Shown here: one piece after another, positions 27,309 through 39,119 of the stretch
Position numbering within the stretch: the stretch's first letter is position 1
How the letters are laid out: every line of letters begins with the position of its first letter
DNA from: Bradyrhizobium erythrophlei
Lineage (GTDB): Bacteria > Pseudomonadota > Alphaproteobacteria > Rhizobiales > Xanthobacteraceae
Direction: 5' to 3'
Assembly: GCF_900129425.1 (NCBI RefSeq)
Contig: NZ_LT670817.1
Location: 2,542,001-2,606,000, forward strand
DNA: 64,000 bases
The notes under the pieces: generated by a model
Seen by the model: the letters and a program-made list of their open reading frames with translations, nothing else
What the model was told of the DNA's origin: nothing
Databases searched by the model: none
Position numbers and translations under genes: made by a program

Positions 27309-28025
27309 TCAAAAATGCGGGACGAAAGTTTGCTGGCGCCCAGTGTTTCCGCGATATTCCATCCACGCCTGCCTCAAAATCTGCACGGACGAAGTGAGGA
27401 AGATGGCAGCCATCACGCCCGCCACAGCTAAATCCGGCCAAGCGCTCGCGGTTCCCCAAACGGTGAGCGCAGCAATCACTACTATGACGTTGCCGATCGC
27501 ATCGTTGCGCGAGCAAAGCCAGACCGAGCGCACGTTGGCATCGCCTTCCTTGTAACGCACCAGCAGCAACACCGATGCAAGATTGGCTGCCAGCGCGAGC
27601 ATCCCAATAGCGCCCATCAGTTCGGCACGGGGCATGCCAAGGACGAGCGTTTGGTAAACGGTTGAACCAAAAACCCATAGCGACATCGCGCTAAGGGAAA
27701 CGCCTTTAGAGAGCGCCGCCACAGCACGCGTTTTCATGCTGGCGCCGATGACCGCCAAGCTTAAACCGTAAGTGACAGTATCGGCGAGAAAGTCGAGCGC
27801 ATCAGCCTTGAGGGCTTGCGAGCCTGCAACATGGCCGGCGAACATTTCGGCGAAAAACATCAAACCGTTGATGCTAATGACCGTCCAAAGCACGCGCTTG
27901 TAACGCGGTTCTACACCGTCAAATACCGGCACACCGCCTGAGCAGCAGCTATCCGTGCCGCTGGCTGCGGCCGGACCAATTTGCTGATTACGCTGGCCAT
28001 TTGAGCCGCAACAGTGGTCGGACAT
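27309..28025 (-). CDS. Cys-rich CDF-type cation transporter
   Basis: A 238-residue membrane protein of the cation diffusion facilitator fold with about six helices. The N-terminus is Cys-rich (SDHCCG and DSCCSGG), a possible metal-binding tail. The canonical HxxxD metal sites are altered: helix 2 reads KADALDFLADTV and helix 5 reads CSRNDAIGNV. This is a recognisable subfamily found beside CadR-like regulators. The cytoplasmic C-terminal domain of larger CDF proteins is missing. GGGAAG seven bases upstream favours the ATG at 28025 over 28040. It is driven by the MerR-type promoter upstream and probably exports a divalent metal. Confidence 0.82.
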   Translation of the reverse strand: MSDHCCGSNGQRNQQIGPAAASGTDSCCSGGVPVFDGVEPRYKRVLWTVISINGLMFFAEMFAGHVAGSQALKADALDFLADTVTYGLSLAVIGASMKTRAVAALSKGVSLSAMSLWVFGSTVYQTLVLGMPRAELMGAIGMLALAANLASVLLLVRYKEGDANVRSVWLCSRNDAIGNVIVVIAALTVWGTASAWPDLAVAGVMAAIFLTSSVQILRQAWMEYRGNTGRQQTFVPHF

Positions 28026-28052
28026 CCGGACGCTTCCCATTATTCCGGAAAG

Positions 28053-28083
28053 AGCGTACAACCTCTAGCGACTAGAGGTTCAA
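28053..28083 (-). promoter_or_regulatory. MerR-type metal promoter for the cation transporter
   Basis: Reading the minus strand, the -35 box TTGAAC (28083 to 28078) and -10 box TACGCT (28058 to 28053) are separated by 19 bases, the overlong spacing that MerR-family activators correct. The spacer holds a perfect dyad AACCTCTAG-N3-CTAGAGGTT at 28060 to 28080, matching the layout of ZntR/CadR/PbrR operators. Confidence 0.82.
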
Positions 28084-28090
28084 GCGAAAA

Positions 28091-28501
28091 ATGAACGCTT
28101 CAATCGGAGAGTTATCCCGGCAGACCGGCGTGAAGGTACCGACGATACGTTATTACGAGCAAGTCGGCCTGCTTTCTGTGCCCGCTCGTACCGAAGGCAA
28201 GCAGCGGCGGTATGGCGCAACCGACATCATGCGATTGAATTTTATTCGGCATGGCCGCGAGTTGGGCTTCGAGGTCGACGACATTCGAGAGCTTCTGGCA
28301 TTAAGCGCACAGCCCGAAAAACCTTGCGACGACGCGGACAAAATTACCGCCCGCCACCTGGCGGCAGTTGATCAACGCATTTCGCAACTTACCGCACTAC
28401 GCGGCGAACTCACCCGGATGCTCGACAATTGTAACGGCGGCCGTGTGGCAGATTGTCGGGTGCTTGAAAGTCTGGGCATGCCGTCTGTCCAAGAGCGGTA
28501 A
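28091..28501 (+). CDS. MerR family metal-responsive regulator (ZntR/CadR/PbrR-like)
   Basis: A 136-residue MerR regulator. The N-terminal helix-turn-helix is GELSRQTGVKVPTIRYYEQVGLL (core TGVKVPTIRYYE), followed by a long dimerisation helix. The metal-sensing residues are Cys79, Cys114 and Cys122 (NCNGGRVADC); Cys79 and Cys114 fall at the same numbers as in E. coli ZntR, which favours a divalent metal sensor for zinc, cadmium or lead rather than the monovalent CueR type. It is divergent from the cation transporter and starts 10 bp from the operator, so it should control both. Confidence 0.92.
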   Translation: MNASIGELSRQTGVKVPTIRYYEQVGLLSVPARTEGKQRRYGATDIMRLNFIRHGRELGFEVDDIRELLALSAQPEKPCDDADKITARHLAAVDQRISQLTALRGELTRMLDNCNGGRVADCRVLESLGMPSVQER

Positions 28502-28789
28502 TCGATTTATCGCATAATTTGACGGGGCGTTCGGTTATCGCGAACGTAGTCTGGACGTGCCGAATTGCGCGGCTTGGCAATCACACGATGCCTTATCATC
28601 ACTAGCTGTTGGCGGTGCGGTTTAGTCCGCGGGATGCAAAGCTGCGAGCTCGCTTTCCAGCACGCCATGCCATCCTGGCCCATCGCGAAGGTACAAAGAT
28701 GGACGGTGAAGACGCATTCTTGTTGTCTGGTATGGGAGGTGTAACCATCTTTATCGGACCTTGCAGCATTGCGCGTGAAGGAGACATTC

Positions 28790-29410
28790 ATGAGTGATGT
28801 CGGCAGAAGCGCCCATTGGGAGAATGTTTATAAGACCAAAGGCGAAAGAGAAGTCAGTTGGTTTCAGCAGCATCCCGCGCCATCCCTCGATCTGATAGCA
28901 TTGACAGGCGTCTCCGCCCGCGCGGCGATCATCGATATCGGCGGCGGTGCGTCCCGCCTCGTGGACGCCCTTGTCGAACGTCAAACGGGACAAATTACGA
29001 TTCTGGACCTTTCCAAAATGGCTCTCGATGCCGCGAAAGCGCGTCTGGGCAACAAGGCCGCAAATGTCCGGTGGGAGGTTGCCGATGTCACTAAATGGGA
29101 CCCGGCCCAAGCCTATGAACTGTGGCACGACCGTGCGGCGTTTCATTTCTTGACCAGTCCGGCCGATCAATCCGCCTATGTCGACCGGCTGAAAAAAGCC
29201 CTCGCGTCCGGAGGCTATGTCATCATCGGCACCTTTGCTTTGGACGGCCCGGAGCGATGCAGCGGATTGCCGATTGTGCGACATGATGCAGCCTCGCTGT
29301 CCGAAATTCTGGGAACCGATTTCAAGTTGATCGACGCGCGACGGCATGACCACGCGACCCCGTGGGGTGCCCTGCAGCGATTTCAGTTCAGCACATTTCG
29401 CCGGAACTAA
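28790..29410 (+). CDS. Class I SAM-dependent methyltransferase
   Basis: A 206-residue methyltransferase with the SAM-binding motif IIDIGGGASRLVD near residue 45 and the acidic motif TILDLSKMALDAAKARL near 68. The N-terminus HWENVYKTKGEREVSWFQ is typical of a thiopurine or tellurite methyltransferase-like subgroup. GAAGGAG before the ATG at 28790 fixes the start. The position beside the metal genes hints at a detoxifying methylation, for example of tellurite or selenite, but this is inference. The 288-bp gap upstream (28502 to 28789) shows no gene or clear structure. Confidence 0.8.
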   Translation: MSDVGRSAHWENVYKTKGEREVSWFQQHPAPSLDLIALTGVSARAAIIDIGGGASRLVDALVERQTGQITILDLSKMALDAAKARLGNKAANVRWEVADVTKWDPAQAYELWHDRAAFHFLTSPADQSAYVDRLKKALASGGYVIIGTFALDGPERCSGLPIVRHDAASLSEILGTDFKLIDARRHDHATPWGALQRFQFSTFRRN

Positions 29411-29477
29411 CGCTCAAGGGTCTCGGGAGCGTTAGTGCCGGATTTGCCGAAGTCTTGCGGAGACCAAGTTTAACGCC

Positions 29478-29496
29478 AGTGCTGGAAACCAGCACT
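29478..29496. repeat. Short perfect hairpin
   Basis: AGTGCTGG-AAA-CCAGCACT, 8-base arms with a 3-base loop, 68 bp after the methyltransferase stop. No T-run follows, so terminator function is uncertain. The rest of the 275-bp gap to the RND gene shows nothing clear. Confidence 0.4.
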
Positions 29497-29685
29497 TCCT
29501 GAACTCGGTAAGGGCTCCCAGACCCGCGGCTCTGAGCCGCCTGTTGGGCCGGCGGAATCGGGTGTCGGGGATGTGAAGCCGATGGGGTCGCTGGCGTTGG
29601 CTTTTTTCCACAGTTCGGGTAAATCAGCGCCACGAATTGGCCTCCTGGCTGGCCAATTTCTGGCTGTTTGGGGAATGCCCGTTTT

Positions 29686-32860
<3,175 letters not shown>

Positions 32861-32871
<11 letters not shown>

Positions 32872-34057
32872 ACACAACTCGCCGGTGTCTCGCCGGAAGT
32901 TGAGCATTTTCGGGCTTGTGGCGGGAATCGTGGCGGTCATGGTCGTCGTCACCGGGATCAAGGCACGCGAGGATTCAAGCGCGAAGCTGCGTGAATGGAC
33001 CGTCAATCAGGCGATTCCGACCGTGGCGGTGGTGCTGCCCGACGCCAAGGTTCTCGATGCCACCATCGATCTGCCGGGCCGGCTCGAGGCCTATTACCGG
33101 GCGCCGATCTTTGCCCGCGTCAGCGGCTATCTGAAAAGCTGGAGTGCCGACATCGGCGCCAAGGTCAAGGCCGGGCAGGTGATCGCCGAAATCGAGGCGC
33201 CGGACCTCGACCAGCAATTGCTGCAGGCGCGTGCCGATCTCACCAGCCAGGAGGCCAGCGCCAGACTGTCCGAAGCCACGCTGAACCGCCGCAAAACGCT
33301 GATCGCCTCGAATTTCGTCTCGATGCAGGAGATCGACGAACGCTCCGCCGACCTCTCCAACAAGAAGGCCGCGGTCAATTCCAGCCAGGCCAATGTCGAA
33401 CGGCTGGAAGCGCTGGCCGGCTACAAGAAGATCACCGTGCCGTTCGACGGCGTGGTCACCGCGCGCGACACCGACGTCGGCGCGCTGATCAACGCGGGCG
33501 GCGGCGCCGGGCCTGCGATGTTCGTGATCTCCGACATCAAGAAGCTGCGGGTCTATGTCAACGTGCCCCAGAATTACGTGCCCGCGATCAAGATCGGCGC
33601 CAAGGCGGTGATTACCATGCCGGAATATCCAACCCGGACCTTCGCCGCGACGGTCGAGGCGTCCTCGCAATCTGTCGATGTCGCCTCCGGCACGACGCGG
33701 ATGCAGCTGGCGCTCGACAATGCCGGCGGAGAATTGATGCCGGGCGGCTACGCCAATGTGCGCATGAGCCTGCAGCGCGACACCGTACCGCTGCATATTC
33801 CGGCCAGCGCCCTGATCTTCAACCAGAGCGGCCTGCGTGTCGCGACCGTCGGTTCTGACGACAAGGTGCTGTTCAAGGCCGTGACCATCGCCCGCGATCT
33901 CGGCCGCGATATCGAACTGGCCTCGGGAATATCCGCTGACGATCGCGTCATCGTCGCGCCGCCCGATGGCATCGCCGACGGCGATCAGGTCCGCGTCGCC
34001 GGCGCCAAGCCGGGCAAGACCGAGAAGGTTTCGGAGAAGCTGGACGTCAAGGGATAG
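32861..34057 (+). CDS. RND efflux periplasmic adaptor (membrane fusion protein)
   Basis: A 398-residue adaptor linking the RND permease to an outer-membrane channel. It has an N-terminal membrane anchor (IFGLVAGIVAVMVVVTGI) without a lipobox cysteine, a lipoyl half-motif GAKVKAGQVIAEIEAPDLD, a coiled-coil hairpin from about 115 to 190, then beta-barrel segments with VPFDGVVTARDTDVG. Its ATG overlaps the permease gene by 11 bp, so translation is coupled. No outer-membrane factor gene is present; the pump must borrow a TolC-like channel. It converges on the thiolase-like gene 21 bp away. Confidence 0.9.
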
Positions 34058-34077
34058 GGCGAGGTGAACGTCTTTCG

Positions 34078-35589
34078 TTAGACCCGCCACTCCAGCACGC
34101 CATCGGCCGCCGTAACGATCTCGCCTGATGACCCCACCGGCGTACGGTCCAGATCCAGCAGATGCGCCAGCGTCGCGCCGTCGCGCGCGGGCACCCGCGC
34201 CAGTGCGCGGGCATCGTCGGAGGTCCGCAGCATGACCACGCCGTGCTCGACCTCGCCACCCCGGCCATAGATCACCGTAAAACTCTCGACCGAGCCCCTG
34301 CCGCCGGCCTCGGTGACGAACTGTGGCACCGCGCCGCGCTGCCGGTCGGCCTCGGCCTGCACGCTGGTATTCTGCGCCAGCGGAGTTTGCGGCGCTTGCC
34401 GCGACAGCACCAGCGCATGATGCTTGGTGACAAAACCACCCTGGCCGTAGAGCAAACCGAGTTTTGCGCCATTGCGCAGCTGGCGCACCATCGCGCAGGC
34501 GGCATGGGTCATGTAGGTGTTGAGCGGCGCGCCGAAGAACGTCAGCCCGCCGGTCACCGTCGGCTGCACGCCGGCGCCGAGGCCCAGCGTCCGCCGGGCC
34601 ATTTTCGGCACGCAGGGAAAGCAGCTGTAGAGCTCGATGGCGTCGAACGCGCCGCCATCGGCAAGCTCCATCGCCGCCTGCAATACGGCGTTCTGGGCGT
34701 GGCTTTCGAAGAAGTGGTCGCGGGCAAGGTAATCGTGCGGTTCTTCCGCTGAGGCGCCGCCATGGATGTGGATCAGGCGATCCTCGGCAATCCCGGCGGC
34801 GCGCGCCTTGGCAAGGCTGGTGATCAGGATCGCGCCGCCCATGTTGACGCTGGGATTGGCCACCATCAGCTTGGTATAGGGCCACGCGATTAGCCGGTTG
34901 TCCGGCGCCGGCGTGGTGATTTCCTCAGGGGAGAAGCGCCGCTTCAGCCAGGCATGAGGATTTTCCGAGGCGACATTGGAATAGGTCGACCACAGCGTGC
35001 CTGACTCCGCCATCGCCTCGCGCGGGGTCTGGCCCCAATGCGCCGAGCTTGCGGCTTCGTAAAACGGATAGACCGTCACCGGCCTGAACACGCCAAGCTG
35101 CACCGCGATCGGCTTCTGGAACGCGGCGCCGCGTTTCGGCTCCGGCACATCATGCGCGAACGGCGTCCATGGCAGCGTGACGCCGGCGCGTTCGGCCTTG
35201 GTCGCGGTCGATTGCGCTTCGGCGCCGCAGACCGCAGCGACGCTGCATTCGCCGCGCGCAATGCGTTGCGCCGCTTCGTGCAAATAGCGGATCGGGCTTT
35301 CGCCGCCGACCGGACCGTAATAGGCGTGCTTGGGCTTGATGCCGAGACGGTCGGAAAGCTGTTTGGCCGGATCCTGATAACGCCAGCTCAGGAAATTGAC
35401 GATGTCGAGCGAGCCGATCTCGCCGAGCAATCTTGCGCCGCTGTCGGCTTCGGCGCGCCGGAGCGCTTCTTCCAGCAGCGCAAGCGGCTCGAGGCCCGCG
35501 GCGATCTCCTTCGGACGATCGGTGATCTCACCGACGCCGACGATGACGGGAATGCGGTTGTCGGGGAGAGGGAAGAGTGAATTTGTCAT
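34078..35589 (-). CDS. Thiolase-fold acetyl-CoA acetyltransferase-like protein
   Basis: A 503-residue protein of the thiolase superfamily, longer than the usual 390. The N-terminal half has VIVGVGEITDRP near 15 and the predicted nucleophile region VAAVCGAEAQST near 120; the C-terminal half has YSCFPCVPKMARRTLG near 330 and GGLTFFGAPLNTYMTHA near 360, the region supplying catalytic His. The extra C-terminal domain (from about 430) is of the type seen in SCP2-like family members. The start at 35589 (MTNSLFPLP) is preferred; upstream codons lie in a repeat. It likely cleaves or condenses an acyl-CoA; actual substrate unknown. Confidence 0.78.
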   Translation of the reverse strand: MTNSLFPLPDNRIPVIVGVGEITDRPKEIAAGLEPLALLEEALRRAEADSGARLLGEIGSLDIVNFLSWRYQDPAKQLSDRLGIKPKHAYYGPVGGESPIRYLHEAAQRIARGECSVAAVCGAEAQSTATKAERAGVTLPWTPFAHDVPEPKRGAAFQKPIAVQLGVFRPVTVYPFYEAASSAHWGQTPREAMAESGTLWSTYSNVASENPHAWLKRRFSPEEITTPAPDNRLIAWPYTKLMVANPSVNMGGAILITSLAKARAAGIAEDRLIHIHGGASAEEPHDYLARDHFFESHAQNAVLQAAMELADGGAFDAIELYSCFPCVPKMARRTLGLGAGVQPTVTGGLTFFGAPLNTYMTHAACAMVRQLRNGAKLGLLYGQGGFVTKHHALVLSRQAPQTPLAQNTSVQAEADRQRGAVPQFVTEAGGRGSVESFTVIYGRGGEVEHGVVMLRTSDDARALARVPARDGATLAHLLDLDRTPVGSSGEIVTAADGVLEWRV

Positions 35590-35622
35590 TTGCTTTTGCT
35601 TCACTTTCTCAACAAGGCGGAC

Positions 35623-35729
35623 CTCATCCTGAGGAGCGGCCTTTTGGCCGCGTCTCGAAGGATGGGCACAACGCATCGACTCGCGGCCATCCTTCGAGAC
35701 GCGCGCGAGGCGCGCTCCTCAGGATGAGG
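35623..35729. repeat. Intergenic palindromic repeat, family C
   Basis: CTCATCCTGAGGAGCGGC, GGCCGCGTCTCGAAGGATGG, CCATCCTTCGAGACGCGCGC and GCGCGCTCCTCAGGATGAG follow in order, giving a nested dyad nearly identical to the copy at 16859. It lies between two genes on the minus strand. Confidence 0.8.
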
Positions 35730-35766
35730 TCTGAGATAGTCGCAAGCTTTTGCCGTAAGGATTAGC

Positions 35767-36900
35767 CTACTCCCCCACCAGCGCGTTCATGTGCTCGACC
35801 GCCTCGATGAAATCTTCCTTGAATTCCTGCACCACAGCGCCGGCCGATTTCACGCTGTCGATCAGGCCGACACCCTGGCCGACGAAATAGCTGACGAGGT
35901 CGCGCGCCTGGACGTTGCCCGCGGCCGCGGAGCGATCGATCGAGTTGAAGGCGTCGCGGCTGATGATGCTTTGCAGCGGCATTGGCAGCGCGCCGGGGCT
36001 GTCCGGTCCGCGGTCCCACGCGTCGGTCCAGACCGAGCGCAACTGCCGCGCCGGCTTTCCGGTACGGCCCCTGGAACGGATGGCGTCGCGCGAGGAGGCC
36101 GCGATCATCTTTTCGCGGAAGATTTCCGAGGTCTCGGATTCGACGGTGGCAAGCCACACCGAGCCGGTCCAGACGCCGGCGGCGCCCATCGCCATGCAGG
36201 CCGCCATCTGGCGTCCGGTCATGATGCCGCCCGCGGCCAGTACCGGCACGTCGCGGATCTCTCTGATCGCCTTGATCACCTCGGGCACCAGCACCATGGT
36301 CGAGACCTCGCCGCAATGACCGCCGGCCTCGGTGCCCTGCACCACCAGAATATCGACGCCGGCCGCGACCTGACGCAGCGCGTGCTCCTTGGCGCCGACC
36401 AGGGCCGCCACCGGGACGCCGTGCTTCTTGCCCATCTCGATCATCGCCTTCGGTGGCACGCCGAGCGCGTTCGCAATCAGGCGGATCGGGTGCCGGAACG
36501 ACACATCGAGAACTTCCAGCGCACGCCGCGCGTCGAACGGCTGCGGCTGATTGTCGGCGACCTCCGTCGTCTTCAGCTCGACGCCGTATTTGTTCAGCAG
36601 GTTGCGCGTGAAGGCGCGATGCTCGGGCGTGATACGGGCTTCCAGGCTTTTCCAGGTGACGTCCTTCTCGCCCGCTGTGGAAATGTTCTCGGGGATCAAG
36701 ACGTCGAGCCCGTAGGGCTTGCCGTCGACGTGATCGTCGATCCATTTCAGTTCTTGCTCGATCGATTCAGGCGAATGCGTGGTGGCGCCGAGCACGCCAA
36801 AACCGCCGGCGTGGCTGACCGCGGCGACCACGTCGCGGCAATGGCTGAAGGCCAGCAAGGGAAATTCTATTCCCAGCATGTCGCAAACAGGCGATTTCAT
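35767..36900 (-). CDS. NAD(P)H-dependent flavin oxidoreductase / nitronate monooxygenase-like
   Basis: A 377-residue FMN TIM-barrel protein of the nitronate monooxygenase family. The N-terminus (CDMLGIEFPLLAF, GGFGVLGATTHS) and the FMN phosphate-binding segment VVQGTEAGGHCGEVSTMVLV near 220 followed by VLAAGGIMTGRQMAACMAMGA are diagnostic. The ATG at 36900 (MKSPVCDML) is preferred since the frame upstream lacks similarity. Members oxidise nitronates or act as enoyl reductases; the acyl-CoA setting may favour an unsaturated-thioester reductase, but the sequence does not settle it. Confidence 0.85.
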   Translation of the reverse strand: MKSPVCDMLGIEFPLLAFSHCRDVVAAVSHAGGFGVLGATTHSPESIEQELKWIDDHVDGKPYGLDVLIPENISTAGEKDVTWKSLEARITPEHRAFTRNLLNKYGVELKTTEVADNQPQPFDARRALEVLDVSFRHPIRLIANALGVPPKAMIEMGKKHGVPVAALVGAKEHALRQVAAGVDILVVQGTEAGGHCGEVSTMVLVPEVIKAIREIRDVPVLAAGGIMTGRQMAACMAMGAAGVWTGSVWLATVESETSEIFREKMIAASSRDAIRSRGRTGKPARQLRSVWTDAWDRGPDSPGALPMPLQSIISRDAFNSIDRSAAAGNVQARDLVSYFVGQGVGLIDSVKSAGAVVQEFKEDFIEAVEHMNALVGE

Positions 36901-37010
36901 GGTTGTAGTCACTCCCAGGGGCAGCTTTTGGTGCTGCGCGTTCTGATTTGAATTCGGTCTCTCACAGGACGCTAGCGCAGTATAGGCGGTCGTGCCAAGC
37001 GGGCTCCTTT

Positions 37011-37037
37011 CCTCTCCCCGCGCAGAGCGGGGAGAGG
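37011..37037. repeat. Perfect 27-bp hairpin, family E-like
   Basis: Eleven-base arms CCTCTCCCCGC and GCGGGGAGAGG around GCAGA, lying between two divergent genes about 85 bp upstream of the monooxygenase start. Confidence 0.6.
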
Positions 37038-37121
37038 TTGAGGAGGGCATTTTTGTTACTTGCGCTTTCGCGCGGCGGGTAGAATGCTGGTTTCAATTCA
37101 AAGAAAACCGAGGGAGTTCGA

Positions 37122-38795
37122 ATGTCCGCTTCGTCATCCATCTCCGGCAAAAGCCACGCCGCGGACACCGCGACCCGCGACGTCGTCGTGGTCGGCGCGG
37201 GCTTTGCCGGACTGTACATGCTGTACCGGCTGCGCGGGCTGGGACTGTCGGTCCGGGTCTATGAGCAGGGCGGCGATGTCGGCGGCACCTGGTACTGGAA
37301 CCGGTATCCGGGCGCCCGATGCGACGTCGAAAGCATGCAGTATTCCTATTCGTTCTCCGACGAACTGCAGCAGGAATGGGACTGGAGCGAGCGCTACGCG
37401 CCGCAGCCCGAAATTCTGAAGTACGTCAACCACGTCGCCGACCGCTTCAAGCTGCGTCCTGATATTCAATTCAATACCCGGGTCGTTCGCGCAAGTTTCG
37501 ACGAAGCCGACAATTCGTGGCAGGTGACCACCTCCGACGGCAAGGCCGTGACCGCGAAATACGTGGTTCTCGCCACCGGCTGCCTGTCGAATGCGCGGAT
37601 GCCGGATATCAAGGGTCTCTCAGATTTCAAGGGCAGCGTCTACCACACCGGCCACTGGCCGCACGAGCCGGTCGACTTCACCGGCCAGCGCGTCGGCGTG
37701 ATCGGCACCGGCTCATCGGCGATCCAGTCGGTGCCTGTGATCGCCGAACAGGCCAGCCATCTCACGGTGTTTCAGCGCACCGCGAATTTTTCCATTCCCG
37801 CGCGAAACGCCGCGCTGACGGTCGAAGAACGGGAAGCATTCCGTGCAAAGTATCCGGAGATCAGGCGCTTTGCGCGTGAACAAGCGCGCAACGGGATCTA
37901 TACCGAGATGCCTGATCGTGGTGCGCTTGACGACGGCGACAACGAGCGTCGCTCAAAATACGAATCGCGCTGGAGCCGCGGCGGGCTGACCTTCATGTCG
38001 GTCTACAACAATCTCGCGCTCGACAAGGCGGCCAACGATACCGCAGCCGATTTCGTTCGCGCAAAGATCGCGGAGATCGTCAGCGATCCCACGACGGCGA
38101 AGCTGCTGCAGCCCAACAACCACCCGATCGGATCGAAACGCATTTGCGTCGATACCGATTATTACGCGACCTTCAATCGTCCGAACGTGACGCTGGTCGA
38201 TATCAGGTCCAATCCGATCGAGGAAATCCTGCCCAATGGCGTGCGCGCCGGCGGCGGGGATTACGAGGTCGATGCGCTCGTGCTGGCGACGGGCTTCGAC
38301 GCCATGACCGGTTCGGTGGCCAGGCTCGACATCGTCGGCCGCCAGGGTCAGACGCTGAACCAGAAATGGGCCGAAGGCCCCAAAACCTATCTCGGCCTGA
38401 TGAGCGCGGGCTTTCCCAACCTCTTCATCATTACAGGCCCCGGCAGTCCGTCGGTGCTGAGCAACATGATCGTCTCGATCGAGCAGCACGTCGACTGGAT
38501 CGCCGACTGCATCGCCACCATGCGCGACCGCGGCCTCGATACCATGGAGGCGAGGCGGGACGCCGAGGACAAGTGGGTGGCGCATGTCAACGAGGTCGCC
38601 CACGGCACGCTCTATCCGCAGGCCAATTCCTGGTACATGGGCGCCAACATCCCGGGCAAGCCGCAGATCTTCATGCCCTATATCGGCGGCGTCGGAGTCT
38701 ATCGCCAGATCTGCAACGACGTCGCGGCCAAGGGCTATGAGGGTTTTGCGATGACGGCGGCGGAGTTGCCGCAGAAAATGGCGGCGTCGTCCTGA
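37122..38795 (+). CDS. Flavin-containing monooxygenase, Baeyer-Villiger type
   Basis: A 557-residue FAD- and NADPH-dependent monooxygenase. Two Rossmann motifs frame the Baeyer-Villiger fingerprint: VVGAGFAGLYMLYRLR near residue 25 for FAD, FKGSVYHTGHWP near 170 (fits FxGxxxHTxxW) and VIGTGSSAIQSVP near 195 for NADPH. Such enzymes insert oxygen into ketones to make esters or lactones. GAGGGAG before the ATG at 37122 supports the start. The surrounding acyl-CoA genes would use a ring-opened hydroxy-acid well, but the natural ketone is unknown. Confidence 0.9.
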   Translation: MSASSSISGKSHAADTATRDVVVVGAGFAGLYMLYRLRGLGLSVRVYEQGGDVGGTWYWNRYPGARCDVESMQYSYSFSDELQQEWDWSERYAPQPEILKYVNHVADRFKLRPDIQFNTRVVRASFDEADNSWQVTTSDGKAVTAKYVVLATGCLSNARMPDIKGLSDFKGSVYHTGHWPHEPVDFTGQRVGVIGTGSSAIQSVPVIAEQASHLTVFQRTANFSIPARNAALTVEEREAFRAKYPEIRRFAREQARNGIYTEMPDRGALDDGDNERRSKYESRWSRGGLTFMSVYNNLALDKAANDTAADFVRAKIAEIVSDPTTAKLLQPNNHPIGSKRICVDTDYYATFNRPNVTLVDIRSNPIEEILPNGVRAGGGDYEVDALVLATGFDAMTGSVARLDIVGRQGQTLNQKWAEGPKTYLGLMSAGFPNLFIITGPGSPSVLSNMIVSIEQHVDWIADCIATMRDRGLDTMEARRDAEDKWVAHVNEVAHGTLYPQANSWYMGANIPGKPQIFMPYIGGVGVYRQICNDVAAKGYEGFAMTAAELPQKMAASS

Positions 38796-38820
38796 GAGTC
38801 ATGTGGCGTCAATTTTCGCT

Positions 38821-38910
38821 CGTCATGCCCGGCCTCGCGCCGGGCATCCACGTCTTACTTTCCTTTGCCGTCGCAAGACGTGGATGGCCGGGACAAGCCC
38901 GGCCATGACG
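38821..38910. repeat. Intergenic palindromic repeat, family B
   Basis: CGTCATGCCCGGCC...GCCGGGCATCCACGTCTT at the left mirrors AAGACGTGGATGGCCGGG...CCCGGCCATGACG at the right. Copies recur at 48249 and 63490. It occupies the start of the 324-bp gap 38796 to 39119, the rest of which holds a second repeat and no gene. Confidence 0.85.
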
Positions 38911-38985
38911 GGAAAGAGAGCGGCCGCGTAGCTCGCAGGGAAAATGCGAAGCGTGCCCACCATGCGTTTCTCGCACACACCAGCT

Positions 38986-39079
38986 GTCGTCCCGGCGAAC
39001 GCCGGGACCCAGTATTCCAGAGGCGCCAGCGATATGATCCAGAGGCCGCGGCGTACTGGATACCCCCGGGTATGACGGC
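38986..39079. repeat. Intergenic palindromic repeat, family D
   Basis: GTCGTCCCGGCGAACGCCGGGACCCA at the left (hairpin CCCGGCGAACGCCGGG) is matched by a degenerate ACTGGATACCCCCGGGTATGACGG end at the right. Related sites are at 44663 and 46324. It sits directly before the convergent SDR stop. Confidence 0.6.
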
Positions 39080-39119
39080 TCCCCGGTGCGCCGCGCCTTT
39101 GCCCACCCCGCGCGCAACT

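Noticed and set aside
28507..28791. Small frames on both strands upstream of the methyltransferase
   Set aside because: No ribosome site, domain or sensible composition; more likely untranslated leader or spacer.
32975..34885. Open frame of 636 codons on the minus strand spanning two genes
   Set aside because: It runs antisense to the adaptor gene and out of frame through the thiolase-like gene; both of those have full family motifs.
38796..39119. Possible small RNA gene or attachment site in a 324-bp gap
   Set aside because: The gap is accounted for by two palindromic repeats that recur elsewhere in the window; no tRNA end, integrase or promoter was seen.
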